From JACKII01 sp041687435 (GTDB taxonomy: Bacteria > Pseudomonadota > Alphaproteobacteria > Bin95), in assembly GCA_041687435.1 (NCBI GenBank), contig JAWLBX010000002.1:1-64000 (forward strand): 64,000 bases of DNA, read 5' to 3'. Positions 8,359-17,640 of this stretch are shown here, in pieces. The notes under the pieces are model-generated. The model saw only the letters and a program-made list of their open reading frames with translations, did no database searches and was not told the origin of the DNA. Each line of letters begins with the position of its first letter. Position 1 is the first letter of the stretch. The translations under genes and the position numbers were made by a program.

Positions 8359-9337
8359 CGTCTGGTCCTTCCATCAATGGATCTACCGCGACCGGAATGT
8401 GGCGCGGCTGGTGGATGATCCGCATGGGCTTGGCCTGACCTTCTTCGAGACGCACGAGCGCGATCGTGACCCCGTCACAGGTGGCCCGGAGGACGTCGCC
8501 GTCCTCGAAGGCCGAAACCCGGTCGAGATCGCTTCTGCGGAACAGCGCCACGGATCGGCCTTGCCGAAGCCCGGCGGCTTCACTTCCGGAAACGGCCAGT
8601 GCCGGGATGTCGGCCAGCGCGGTCTCAACCGGAAGCAATTCTGGTGTATTTTGGTCTATATGACCCACGTCTTCTAGTTTTGCCAGAGCGTGGGCTTTGT
8701 CTTCGTGAAATGGGCCAACGGCTATTCGACGCAGCGCCGTGACATGGCCGACAGTGCCGAGGGCCAGCGCGATGTCGCGCGCCAGGCTGCGCATGTAGGA
8801 ACCCTTGCCGCATTCCACCAAAAACACGGCATGGTCGGCATCCGGCATCGATTCCAGTTCCAGCCGGTCGATCTCGATGATGCGCGCGGCCAGTTCCACA
8901 GCCTGATTTTCCCGCGCCAGATCATAGGCGCGCACGCCGTCGACCTTGATGGCGGAATAGATTGGCGGCACCTGCTCGATCTCGCCGACGAACTGCGGCA
9001 GCACTGCCTCGATTGCCGCCCGGTCGGGCCGCACATCGCTGGTGGCCGTGACGGCGCCTTCGGCATCGTCGGTATCCCGCGCCTCGCCCCACTGCACGGT
9101 GAAGCGGTAGGTTTTCTGCCCGTCCATGACATAGGGAACGGTCTTGGTCGCCTCGCCGAACGCAATCGGCAGGACACCCGTGGCCAGCGGGTCGAGCGTA
9201 CCGCCATGGCCCGCCTTGGCGCCATTGGCCAGCCGTTTGACGATGTTGCACACACCGGTTGACGTGATGCCGGACGGCTTGTCGACGATCAGCCAGCCGT
9301 TCACGTTTGATTTCTGCTTCCGCCGCCTGGGCGCCAT
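8342..9337 (-). CDS. truB: tRNA pseudouridine-55 synthase
   Basis: A 331-aa synthase that converts U55 of the tRNA T-loop to pseudouridine. The N-terminus has GWLIVDKPSGITS and the catalytic GHGGTLDPLATGVLP motif with its Asp, followed by YRFTVQWGEARDTDD. A C-terminal PUA-like domain is present (PETALADIPALAVSGSEA onward). The start overlaps the rbfA stop (TGATG), indicating translational coupling within the infB operon. Confidence 0.97.
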   Translation of the reverse strand: MAPRRRKQKSNVNGWLIVDKPSGITSTGVCNIVKRLANGAKAGHGGTLDPLATGVLPIAFGEATKTVPYVMDGQKTYRFTVQWGEARDTDDAEGAVTATSDVRPDRAAIEAVLPQFVGEIEQVPPIYSAIKVDGVRAYDLARENQAVELAARIIEIDRLELESMPDADHAVFLVECGKGSYMRSLARDIALALGTVGHVTALRRIAVGPFHEDKAHALAKLEDVGHIDQNTPELLPVETALADIPALAVSGSEAAGLRQGRSVALFRRSDLDRVSAFEDGDVLRATCDGVTIALVRLEEGQAKPMRIIHQPRHIPVAVDPLMEGPDDVDHA

Positions 9338-9726
9338 CAGCCCCGCTCCTTCGACAACAAGGCTTCGATCCGTTCGGCCGCCGCAAACGACGTATCCGCC
9401 TTGAACGACAGGTTGGGGGTGAATTTCACTTCGATCATGCCGGCAATCTGCGCGCGCAAATAACCGCGGGCGTGCTGCAAAGCATCGACGACAGCATTGA
9501 CATCGCCGCCGCCAAGCGGTGTTACGAACACGGTTGCGTTCTTGAGATCGGGCGACGGGCGGACCTCGGTCACGGTGATGGGGGTACCCGCCAGCGTCGG
9601 GTCCCGAAACTCGCCGCGAGCCATGATCTCCGACAGCGCATGGCGCAACAGTTCGCCCATGCGCAATTGCCGCTGGCTGGGCCCTTTCGCCCCGCCAGCG
9701 GAACCGCTGCGGCGGCCCTTTGTCAT
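9337..9726 (-). CDS. rbfA: Ribosome-binding factor A
   Basis: A 129-aa KH-fold factor for 30S maturation that acts on the 5' end of 16S rRNA. Typical segments are RQLRMGELLRHALSEIMARG, VTEVRPSPDLKNATVFVTP and a C-terminal PNLSFKADTSFAAAERIE. It lies 24 bases downstream of infB, the usual location, and its stop overlaps the truB start. Confidence 0.97.
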   Translation of the reverse strand: MTKGRRSGSAGGAKGPSQRQLRMGELLRHALSEIMARGEFRDPTLAGTPITVTEVRPSPDLKNATVFVTPLGGGDVNAVVDALQHARGYLRAQIAGMIEVKFTPNLSFKADTSFAAAERIEALLSKERG

Positions 9727-9750
9727 CGGCCGCCGCTCCCGCCCTGCGGG

Positions 9751-12606
9751 CTAAATCGTGCGGGCAACCTCTTCCACCTCAAAGCATTCGATAACGTCGC
9801 CGACCTGGATATCCTGGTAATTCTCGAACGACATACCGCATTCGTACCCCTCGCGCACCTCAGCCACATCGTCCTTGAAGTGTTTGAGGGTCGCAAGCTT
9901 GCCTTCATGGATCACCACGTCGTCGCGCAACAGACGCACGCCGGATCCGCGGCGAACAATACCGTCGATGACACGGCAACCGGCGACCTTGCCGGTCTTG
10001 GTGATATTGAACACCTCCCGGATCTGCGCATTGCCGATCTGCCGCTCGCGGATCATCGGCGCCAGCATGCTGCTGAGGCCGGCCCGGATATCGTCAAGCA
10101 GCTCATAGATGATCGAGTAGTAACGGATGTCGACGCCATCGCGGCTGGCCAGATCCCGCGCCTGCTTGCTGGCACGGACATTGAAACCGACGACAAAGCC
10201 CCCGGAAGCAGCGGCCAGCGTGATATCCGACTCGTTGATACCGCCAACGCCGGCGTGCAGCACGCGGACGCTGACCTCATCATTGCCCATCTTCTCCATC
10301 GCGCCGACAATCGCTTCTTGGCTGCCCTGCACGTCGGCCTTGATGACGATGGCCAGTTCCTGAGTCTCACCCGCCTTGAGGCGGTCGAACATCTGGTCGA
10401 GCGAACCGCGCGCGGCTGCCGCCGTGCGCTTGTCGCGATCGAGCCGCTGCCGGTACTCGGCAATCTCGCGCGCCCGGGCCTCACTTTCGACCACAACCGC
10501 CTCGTCACCCGCCATCGGCGTGCCCTGCAGGCCCAGAACCTCCACCGGCATGGATGGGCCGGCTTCGGACAATTGCTGGCCGCGCTCATCCACCATGGCG
10601 CGCACCCGGCCCCACTCGCTGCCGACAACAATCGAATCGCCGACGCGCAGCGTGCCGCGCTGCACAAGGATGGTGGCCACGGAACCGCGGCCCCGGTCCA
10701 GCTTCGCCTCAACGACAAGGCCGTTGGCCGGGCGGTCCGGGTTGGCCTTCAACTCCAGGAATTCCGACTGCAGCAGGATCGCTTCTTCAAGCGTATCCAG
10801 GCCGATTTTCTTCAGGGCCGAAACGTTCACGAACTGCACGTCGCCGCCAAAATCCTCGGCCACAACCTCATGCTGCAGCAGATCCTGCTTGACCTTTTCA
10901 GGGTCGACGTCGGGACGGTCGATCTTGTTGACCGCAACGATCATCGGCACGCCGGCCGCCTTGGCATGGCTGATGGCTTCGACCGTCTGCGGCTGCACAC
11001 TGTCGTCTGCCGCGACCACCAGAATGACCAGATCGGTCACCGATGCGCCGCGGGAGCGCATGGCGCTGAATGCGGCGTGGCCAGGGGTATCCAGGAAGGT
11101 GATCCGGTCCCCAGAGGCCAGTTGCACCTGATAGGCACCGATATGCTGGGTGATGCCGCCGGCTTCGCCGCCGGCCACGTCGGTAGCGCGCAGGGCGTCG
11201 AGCAGCGAGGTTTTGCCGTGATCGACATGGCCCATGATCGTGACCACCGGCGGACGCGGCTTCAGATCGGCCGGGTTGTCCTGCGGACCGGCCAAACCTT
11301 CCTCGACATCCGAATCGGCAACCCGGCGCATATTGTGACCGAATTCCTCGACCACCAGTTCCGCGGTATCCGCATCAATGGTTTGGCTGAGAGAGGCCAT
11401 GACGCCCATTTTCATGAGCGCCTTGACCACGTCGGCACTGCGCTCTGCCATACGGTTGGCGAGATCCTGGACAGTGATCAGTTCCGGCACGACGACATCA
11501 CGCACGATTTTCTGCTGCTCTCCGCCAGACTGGCGCTGGCGCTGGCGTTCACGCTCGCGGGCACGGCGGACCGAAGCCAGACTGCGCTGCCGCTCCTCCA
11601 CCGTCTCCTCGTCGAGCGCCTGGGTGATGGTCAGACGGCCAGTACGGCGGCGCGGCTCGCCCTTGTTCCGTGCTGGGGCCGGGCGCTTCGTATCGCGGCG
11701 GCCGCGTGCCTCTTCTTCCTCCTGCGCTCCGGGAGGACGGCCGCCGCCAAAGCGAAGATTGGCGCCCGGTTCGGGCGGTGGCATCTGAACGACGGTTTCC
11801 GGCTCGGCCTCGGTCGCCCCGCGGCCGCGGGTCCGCTCGCCCTTGTCCTTGCGCCGCGGCGCGGTTTCCGCCTCGTGCTTCGCGGCATCCCGGGCCCGGC
11901 GTGCGGCGTCAGCCTCCAGCTTGCGGCGCTCTTCGGCCTCCGCTTCCTGCAGCGCGCGGAGTTCGACCTCTTCCTGGGTCAAATCCTGAGACTCGGGCTC
12001 CGCCTTTGCGGAAGCAGGCTCGCGGACGTCTTCCGCCGGCTGTTCCTCGGCCACTGGCTCCGCCGCGGCCTCGGTCTCGGCTGCTTCGACGGCTTCCGGC
12101 TCTGCTGCTACAGGTTCAGCCTTGGCCTGGGTTACAGCCTCGGCTTCAGGTGCCGGCTCGGCTTCGGGCGCGACCTCTTCCGGCTCGGCCGGGGCACGAG
12201 CCGCAGCTTCCGCGGCGTCGATTGCTTCGGCTTCCTCTGTCTCGCGGCGGGCGCGATCCTCCGCCAGCTTGCGGCGGCGTTCGGTAGCGTCAGCGGCAGC
12301 GCCGGCTTCCGGTTGCGCTGCAGGCTTCTCCGCCGGAGCTTCGGCCGCAGGCTCCTTCTGCTGCGAACGCAGCGCCCGGATACGCGCGGCGCGCTCTTCC
12401 TCGCTCAAACCGGCCGCAGACTTGCCGCGTCCGCCGGCATCCGCGCCAGCGGCACGCTTGCGTTTGACCTCTACGGTCACCGTCTTGGTGCGGCCGTGCG
12501 AAAAACTTTGCCGGATTTTGCCAGAGTCTCCGCCCTTCGAAAGGCCAAGCTTGCCTTTCGACAGCGACAGTTTCCCGGATTCGCGCTCGATCGTTTTGTC
12601 TGCCAT
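9751..12606 (-). CDS. infB: Translation initiation factor IF-2
   Basis: A 951-aa GTPase that delivers fMet-tRNA to the 30S subunit. The N-terminal 350 residues are Ala/Glu/Pro/Arg-rich and low complexity, as in long alphaproteobacterial IF-2. The G domain begins near residue 455 (GHVDHGKTSLLDALR) with the DTPGHAAF and NKIDRP motifs, followed by the C1/C2 domains. I take ATG 12606. A GTG at 12627 is in frame but has no ribosome site, whereas GGAG lies, rather far (15 bases), ahead of the ATG. It follows ylxR closely (7 bases). A 1153-codon reading frame on the opposite strand is a codon-bias shadow. Confidence 0.97.
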   Translation of the reverse strand: MADKTIERESGKLSLSKGKLGLSKGGDSGKIRQSFSHGRTKTVTVEVKRKRAAGADAGGRGKSAAGLSEEERAARIRALRSQQKEPAAEAPAEKPAAQPEAGAAADATERRRKLAEDRARRETEEAEAIDAAEAAARAPAEPEEVAPEAEPAPEAEAVTQAKAEPVAAEPEAVEAAETEAAAEPVAEEQPAEDVREPASAKAEPESQDLTQEEVELRALQEAEAEERRKLEADAARRARDAAKHEAETAPRRKDKGERTRGRGATEAEPETVVQMPPPEPGANLRFGGGRPPGAQEEEEARGRRDTKRPAPARNKGEPRRRTGRLTITQALDEETVEERQRSLASVRRARERERQRQRQSGGEQQKIVRDVVVPELITVQDLANRMAERSADVVKALMKMGVMASLSQTIDADTAELVVEEFGHNMRRVADSDVEEGLAGPQDNPADLKPRPPVVTIMGHVDHGKTSLLDALRATDVAGGEAGGITQHIGAYQVQLASGDRITFLDTPGHAAFSAMRSRGASVTDLVILVVAADDSVQPQTVEAISHAKAAGVPMIVAVNKIDRPDVDPEKVKQDLLQHEVVAEDFGGDVQFVNVSALKKIGLDTLEEAILLQSEFLELKANPDRPANGLVVEAKLDRGRGSVATILVQRGTLRVGDSIVVGSEWGRVRAMVDERGQQLSEAGPSMPVEVLGLQGTPMAGDEAVVVESEARAREIAEYRQRLDRDKRTAAAARGSLDQMFDRLKAGETQELAIVIKADVQGSQEAIVGAMEKMGNDEVSVRVLHAGVGGINESDITLAAASGGFVVGFNVRASKQARDLASRDGVDIRYYSIIYELLDDIRAGLSSMLAPMIRERQIGNAQIREVFNITKTGKVAGCRVIDGIVRRGSGVRLLRDDVVIHEGKLATLKHFKDDVAEVREGYECGMSFENYQDIQVGDVIECFEVEEVARTI

Positions 12607-12613
12607 GATTTGT

Positions 12614-13267
12614 TTATTGCTCTCCACCGGCGCTTTGCAGCCTGCCGCCTATCAATCCCGCATAGCGTTGCGCATCCGCCAGGAAACGCTCGCTCAACTT
12701 GCCTGGCGCCAACGCCAGATGAACCAAATGGTCCCGGCCAAGGGCCTCGCCCAAATCTGCAGCCGTAAACCAATCGACCAGCGGCAAGCCCCTTGCGAGA
12801 CCCGCCAGCTTGGCTTTGCCGTTTGCCGCCCCATCCATCGCCTCGATTAGCACTGCTACGCGCTCGCGCGCCAGGGCTTCCCGCACTTGAAAGAATCCGG
12901 ACTGCACCTGACCGGCACCGCGTGCCTGGCCAAGCCAGAGCAGACAGCGTTGTTTCAACAGCGATTCCACGGAGTCGACAAGACCTTCCGGCACCGTCGC
13001 CGGCCCGCGCGCAGCCTTGGCGAACGTATTGGCCTTGCACGCTTTGGTCAGAATGTCCCGGTCTGCCGAGACCCAGAGCCCGCGCCCGGGAAGCACCTCC
13101 GCCAGATCGGGCACAACGACCCGGTCCGGATCCAGAACGAACCGGATCAGGCCATAGCGTGGCCGTGGCTGACGGCTGACGATGCAGCGCCGGGTCGGCC
13201 CGCCGGCCTTTGCCGGCGACGCCGGCTCAGCCCGCGCATCGGTTTGTTGATGAACTGCCGCAGTCAT
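12614..13267 (-). CDS. ylxR: YlxR (DUF448)/L7Ae-like RNA-binding protein
   Basis: A 217-aa nucleic-acid-binding protein located between nusA and infB, as is standard. The first 90 residues form the DUF448/YlxR domain (TRRCIVSRQPRPRYGLIRFV, GRGLWVSADR), and the remainder resembles the L7Ae/L30e-like C-terminal domain that alphaproteobacterial versions carry (LLWLGQARGAGQVQSGFFQV onward). YlxR proteins bind RNA and in some species modulate RNase P or transcription; the role here is inferred. Confidence 0.9.
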   Translation of the reverse strand: MTAAVHQQTDARAEPASPAKAGGPTRRCIVSRQPRPRYGLIRFVLDPDRVVVPDLAEVLPGRGLWVSADRDILTKACKANTFAKAARGPATVPEGLVDSVESLLKQRCLLWLGQARGAGQVQSGFFQVREALARERVAVLIEAMDGAANGKAKLAGLARGLPLVDWFTAADLGEALGRDHLVHLALAPGKLSERFLADAQRYAGLIGGRLQSAGGEQ

Positions 13268-13287
13268 GCCCGCGTTCTAACACCTTT

Positions 13288-14916
13288 CTATTCCGCCGCC
13301 GACTGGGATTCGGCGGACGATTCTTCGTCTGCCGTTTCCTCGTCGTCGAACCAGTGGGCCCGCGCTGCCATGATGATCGCATCGGCATCCGGCCCGTTGA
13401 TGGGGCTGGTATCCGCACCCAGGCGCTGCGCCGTCTCGTCCAGTGCAGCGATTTCGTCCACGGTCGCCGTTTCCGTCGCCGGGTTCACAATATAACGCAA
13501 CTCGTCGCTCGCCAAATCGGCCAAGTCGTCCAGGGTACGAACCCCAGACTCGCCCAGACGCACCAGCATGGCAAGGGTCAGCCCCTCGACCTCCAGCAAA
13601 TCCTCGGCAATCTCCAATTCCGCGACGCGCTGCGTCAGACGTTCCTGCTCCGCCAGGACGTAATCCTGTGCCCGGCGCCGGAGCTCGTCGGCGATTTCCT
13701 CGTCGAAGCCTTCGATTTCGGTCAGCTCGTCCAATTCGACAAACGCAATTTCCTCGACCGAGGCAAAGCCTTCCGCCACCAGCAGATGGGCAATGACGTC
13801 GTCGACATCAAGCGCCTCGATAAAGGCCTGAGTCCGCAGGCGCGCCTCTTCCTGGCGGCGTTCGGATTCCTGGGCCTCGGTCATGATGTCGATGGACCAG
13901 CCGGTCAATTGGCTCGCCAGCCGCACATTCTGGCCGCGGCGGCCAATGGCGAGGCTCAACTGATCGTCAGGGACGACCACCTCGATCCGGTTGTCCTCCT
14001 CGTCGATCACGACCTTGGCGGCTTCGGCTGGGGCCAACGCATTGACGATAAACGTGGCCGGATCGTCCGACCAAGGCACGATGTCGATCCGCTCACCCTG
14101 CAATTCGTTGACAACCGCATGAACACGGCTGCCGCGCATGCCGACACAGGCGCCGACCGGGTCGATCGAGGAATCATGCGACAGCACGGCAATCTTGGCA
14201 CGGCTACCCGGATCGCGGGCGGCGGCCTTGATCTCGATAATGCCATCATAGACCTCCGGCACTTCCTGCGCGAACAGGCGGCGCACGAAATCCGGCTTGG
14301 TGCGGGAGAGGAAAATCTGCGGCCCACGCGTTTCCTCGCGCACGTCGTAGATGATGGCCCGCACCCGGTCGTTGCGACGGAAATGCTCGCGCGGGATGAT
14401 CTCGTCCCGGCGCAAAATCGCCTCCGCCCGACCAAGATCGACGATGACATTGCCGAACTCGACGCGTTTGACCACGCCGTTCACGATCTCGCCAACGCGG
14501 CCGATATATTCCTGATACTGGCGCAGCCGCTCGGCCTCGCGCACTTTCTGAACGATGACCTGCTTGGCGGTCTGTGCCGCGATCCGGCCGAAATCCACCG
14601 GCGGCAGGCGGTCGGTCAGCACGTCGCCTACGGTCGCGTCTTTTTTCTCACGCCGGGCGATGGCCAGGGGAATCTGAACGGCCTCGTTCTCGATATCCGC
14701 CCCGTCCTCCACCACCTCGCGGTAGCGGGTCAGGCGGATGTCGCCGGTTTTGCGGTCGATTTCCGCGCGGATGTCGTGCTCAAGGCCGTATTTGAAGCGG
14801 CCGGCGCGTTGAATCGCCTGCTCCATCGCCTCCAGAACCTCCGCCCGATCGATCCCTTTCTCACGGGCGGCGGCATCGGCCACTTGCAACAGTTCGGCGC
14901 CGAGAATTTGCACCAT
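13288..14916 (-). CDS. nusA: Transcription elongation/termination factor NusA
   Basis: A 542-aa RNA polymerase-binding factor. Order of parts: N-terminal polymerase-binding domain (residues 1-130), S1 domain (IGRVGEIVNGVVKRVEFGNV), two KH domains (ACVGMRGSRVHAVVNELQGE and LAIGRRGQNVRLASQLTGW), then a C-terminal pair of acidic helix-hairpin-helix repeats and a Glu/Asp/Ser-rich tail. It is 2 bases from the rimP stop. NusA often autoregulates this operon through leader structures, and such a leader is present ahead of rimP here. Confidence 0.98.
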   Translation of the reverse strand: MVQILGAELLQVADAAAREKGIDRAEVLEAMEQAIQRAGRFKYGLEHDIRAEIDRKTGDIRLTRYREVVEDGADIENEAVQIPLAIARREKKDATVGDVLTDRLPPVDFGRIAAQTAKQVIVQKVREAERLRQYQEYIGRVGEIVNGVVKRVEFGNVIVDLGRAEAILRRDEIIPREHFRRNDRVRAIIYDVREETRGPQIFLSRTKPDFVRRLFAQEVPEVYDGIIEIKAAARDPGSRAKIAVLSHDSSIDPVGACVGMRGSRVHAVVNELQGERIDIVPWSDDPATFIVNALAPAEAAKVVIDEEDNRIEVVVPDDQLSLAIGRRGQNVRLASQLTGWSIDIMTEAQESERRQEEARLRTQAFIEALDVDDVIAHLLVAEGFASVEEIAFVELDELTEIEGFDEEIADELRRRAQDYVLAEQERLTQRVAELEIAEDLLEVEGLTLAMLVRLGESGVRTLDDLADLASDELRYIVNPATETATVDEIAALDETAQRLGADTSPINGPDADAIIMAARAHWFDDEETADEESSAESQSAAE

Positions 14917-14918
14917 CG

Positions 14919-15443
14919 TTACTGAACTCCCTCATCCGCCGTCTGGGCGTCTGGACTGGCCGCCTGGTGGGCGGCGATCAGGTCATCGGTCAACACCAGT
15001 TTGGCGGATTGAATTGCGCTCAAAGGCAACTCGACCGTTTGACCATCCACGTCAAGGCAAACGCAGTCAGCGTCGTTGAGCCCGAGCAGTACGCCCTTGA
15101 ACCGGCGCCGGCCATCGCGGCCTTCCGCCATCTCCACCTTGGCATCAAACCCTGCAAAGCGTTGAAAATCGTTTGACCTCGTCAACGGCCGGTCGATCCC
15201 TGGCGACGAAACCTCCAGCGCATAGGCGCCTTCGACCGGATCGAATACATCGAAAATCGGAGCAAGTGCGCGGCTAACTGTGGCGCAATCCTCAACGTTG
15301 ACATCGCTGCCGTCCGCACGCTCGATCATGATTTGCAGCACCTGGCGGCGGCCGCCGAAAAATCTGACCCGCACCAGCGCAAAGCCCAGCGCTTCAATCT
15401 GCGGCTCGATCGCGTTTTCGATGTGTCGCGGCCCGCGTTCCAC
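14919..15443 (-). CDS. rimP: Ribosome maturation factor RimP
   Basis: A 174-aa 30S assembly factor. The N-terminal alpha/beta domain (IEPQIEALGFALVRVRFFGG) and the signature VSSPGIDRPLTRSNDFQRF are present, followed by an SH3-like C-terminal domain. The start is GTG at 15443, supported by GGAG six bases upstream. It is the first gene after the leader hairpins and is tightly coupled to nusA. Confidence 0.96.
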   Translation of the reverse strand: MERGPRHIENAIEPQIEALGFALVRVRFFGGRRQVLQIMIERADGSDVNVEDCATVSRALAPIFDVFDPVEGAYALEVSSPGIDRPLTRSNDFQRFAGFDAKVEMAEGRDGRRRFKGVLLGLNDADCVCLDVDGQTVELPLSAIQSAKLVLTDDLIAAHQAASPDAQTADEGVQ

Positions 15444-15490
15444 TCAGTCTCCAATCGGCCAAACCATTAGCCGGCCAATACCAATTCCAC

Positions 15491-15547
15491 CAACAAAACA
15501 GGGCGGGACCCGTGGGGGACCCACCCTCTCTATTGCTCAACAGAGAG
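15491..15547 (-). promoter_or_regulatory. Two-hairpin leader (attenuator-like) before rimP-nusA
   Basis: In the 156-base gap between trmB and rimP the minus-strand RNA can form a 6-bp stem (15526-15531 with 15542-15547) and, immediately downstream, a 7-bp GC stem with one G-U pair (15520-15526 with 15501-15507) followed by TGTTTTGTTG. The second looks like an intrinsic terminator. Because the two stems share base 15526 and the second sits 50 bases before the rimP start, attenuation of the nusA operon is plausible. Confidence 0.55.
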
Positions 15548-15599
15548 CACCATCGACTACACGACAGTGCCCAGTAATTATCCGTTGTTGAGCGGAAAT

Positions 15600-16343
15600 T
15601 CAAGTGCAATCGGCCGCGGCGTCGCGTCTTAAAATCAAATAGGTCGAGGCCCGGCCCGCCTCCCGGCCTTTTTCTTCGAACCGTGTCTCGGGCCAATCCA
15701 GCGGCCGCCGGCGCCAATCGTCCGCACACCGCGGGGCCCAGCGAAAATCGGAATGCGCCCGCAAGACGCGCAACATCCAAACCAGGTAACCGACATCATC
15801 AGTGCCGATCCGCAACTCGGCCCCATCCGGCATCAGACGCGCCAGTTGATCGAGCACGGGCGCGGCAACGATGCGACGGCGCCAATGCCGGCGCTTCGGC
15901 CACGGGTCGGGGAACAGAATGAATGTCCGGCCTATGCTGCCAGCGGCCAGCCGTTCCAGCAGCGGCCGGGCATCATCATCCAGCACGCGGAGATTGCGGA
16001 GGCCTGCCTCATCGGCTGCCGCCACAAGCGCCGCAACGCCGTTCACGAACGGCTCGACCGCGATCACCCCGACATCGGGATTGCGCCGGGCCTGCCAGAG
16101 CGCATGCCCGCCATTGCCGGACCCGATTTCGAGCCAGACATCGCGAATGGGGTGATCGAACAGGCTTTTCGGGTCAAGCGTCCCCGCCTCCGGCAAACGA
16201 ATGCGCAGCCGCGGCAGAACTTCGTCCACCGCATGCTGCGCACGTTTGCGGAGCGGCCGGCCAATTCGCCGGCCGTAAAGGCCCCGATCGCCGGCGATCA
16301 GATCCCTTTCAGGATCTGATCGACCAGATCGGTCTTCTCCCAT
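15600..16343 (-). CDS. trmB: tRNA (guanine-N7-)-methyltransferase
   Basis: A 247-aa SAM-dependent enzyme that makes m7G46 in tRNA. SAM-binding elements are visible (VWLEIGSGNGGHALWQARRN, then VIAVEPFVNGVAALV), as are the substrate motif LFPDPWPKRRHWRRRIV and the C-terminal TRFEEKGREAGRA. The only plausible start, ATG 16343, lies inside the end of metK, a 46-base out-of-frame overlap. No GTG or TTG is available further in. It is coupled to metK, the source of its methyl donor. Confidence 0.95.
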   Translation of the reverse strand: MGEDRSGRSDPERDLIAGDRGLYGRRIGRPLRKRAQHAVDEVLPRLRIRLPEAGTLDPKSLFDHPIRDVWLEIGSGNGGHALWQARRNPDVGVIAVEPFVNGVAALVAAADEAGLRNLRVLDDDARPLLERLAAGSIGRTFILFPDPWPKRRHWRRRIVAAPVLDQLARLMPDGAELRIGTDDVGYLVWMLRVLRAHSDFRWAPRCADDWRRRPLDWPETRFEEKGREAGRASTYLILRRDAAADCT

Positions 16344-17479
16344 GGGAAGTGACCTTCATCCGTAGGCTTGCGGCCGAAATGCCCATAGGACGAGGTCGGC
16401 ACATAGATCGGGCGGTTCAGGTTCAGGTGCTGGCGGATGCCGCGCGGCGATAAATCGAACAGCGTCGGCAGCACTTCTTCCAGCCGCGTCTCGGTGACGC
16501 CGCCTTTGATCGTGCCGTGCGTGTCGACGTAGAGCGACAGCGGCTTCGAAACGCCGATGGCATAGGCGACCTGAATCGTGCACTTGTCGGCGAGACCCGC
16601 GGCAACGACGTTTTTGGCCAAATAGCGCGTCGCATAGGCCGCCGAACGATCGACCTTCGACGGATCCTTACCGCTGAACGCGCCGCCGCCGTGCGGACTG
16701 GCGCCGCCATAGGTGTCGACGATGATCTTCCGGCCGGTCAGGCCCGCGTCGCTATCCGGGCCGCCAATCACGAACCGGCCGGTCGGGTTCACGTAGAAGT
16801 CGTCTTCCGGGCACATCCAGCTTTCGTCAGGCAGCACGTCCATCACGAACGAGCGCACCATTTCCCGAACATCGCTGGTGCTGAGCTCTTCGTCATGCTG
16901 CGTCGATACCACGATGGAAGTGCAGCGCACCGGCTTGCCATCGCGATATTCCATGGTGAACTGGCTCTTGCTGTCCGGCTGCAAGCCTTTCACCGCGCCA
17001 GACTTCCGCGCGGCCGCCATGCGCCGCAGCACTTCGTGGCTGAAGTGGATCGGCGCAGGCATCAACAGGTCGGTCTCGTTGCAAGCATAGCCGAACATCA
17101 GACCCTGGTCGCCAGCGCCCTCGTCCTTGTTGCCGGCGGAATCGACGCCCTGCGCAATGTCGGCCGACTGGTTGTGAACCAGCACATCGACCTTGGCGTT
17201 TTTCCAGTGAAAGTTGTCCTGCTCGTATCCGATATCGCGGATCGCTTCGCGGGCCAGTTTTTCCATCAGCGCATGATCGACGCTTTTCGGACCGCGTGTT
17301 TCGCCTGCAATGCAGACATAGTTGGTAGTAACCAGCGTTTCGACACCGCAACGGATGGAGTCTGCCTGATCGGTGCTCAGATAGGCATCGACGATCGAGT
17401 CAGAGATGCGGTCGCAGATCTTGTCCGGATGGCCTTCGGACACAGATTCGCTGGTAAAGATGTATGAAGAACGTGCCAC
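16298..17479 (-). CDS. metK: S-adenosylmethionine synthetase
   Basis: A 393-aa enzyme producing SAM from methionine and ATP. It contains FTSESVSEGHPDKICDRISD at the N-terminus, GAGDQGLMFGYACNET, and the glycine-rich GGASPHGGGAFSGKDPSKVD. I use the GTG start at 17479 because AAGGGG lies 8 bases upstream and MARSSYIF matches the family start; an ATG at 17500 and another at 17608 are in frame but lack this support. Upstream sequence (17500-17640) has small GC hairpins; I do not recognise a known SAM or SAH riboswitch in it. Confidence 0.97.
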   Translation of the reverse strand: MARSSYIFTSESVSEGHPDKICDRISDSIVDAYLSTDQADSIRCGVETLVTTNYVCIAGETRGPKSVDHALMEKLAREAIRDIGYEQDNFHWKNAKVDVLVHNQSADIAQGVDSAGNKDEGAGDQGLMFGYACNETDLLMPAPIHFSHEVLRRMAAARKSGAVKGLQPDSKSQFTMEYRDGKPVRCTSIVVSTQHDEELSTSDVREMVRSFVMDVLPDESWMCPEDDFYVNPTGRFVIGGPDSDAGLTGRKIIVDTYGGASPHGGGAFSGKDPSKVDRSAAYATRYLAKNVVAAGLADKCTIQVAYAIGVSKPLSLYVDTHGTIKGGVTETRLEEVLPTLFDLSPRGIRQHLNLNRPIYVPTSSYGHFGRKPTDEGHFPWEKTDLVDQILKGI

Positions 17480-17640
17480 AGGTTTTTCCCCTTGTGTCAT
17501 TTTTGCAGTCAGAGGGCGCAGCCCCCGAACGGGACGCGCGTCACTCACGCGGCGCTTGTTCTGCCCAAAGAGAGCAGGCGCCGTCAAGCCCGAGCCAAGA
17601 TGCCTCACCGCATCAATCGGCCCCGGGAGGGTCAGAAGCC

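Noticed and set aside
9307..12768. 1153-codon open frame on the plus strand
   Set aside because: It lies entirely antisense to infB, rbfA and neighbours. Its composition (Arg, His, Leu, Ala, Gly runs) is that of a GC-codon shadow and it has no domain I recognise.
17500..17640. SAM or SAH riboswitch before metK
   Set aside because: I compared the hairpins with the SAM-II, SAM/SAH and SAH consensus features I know and found no match.
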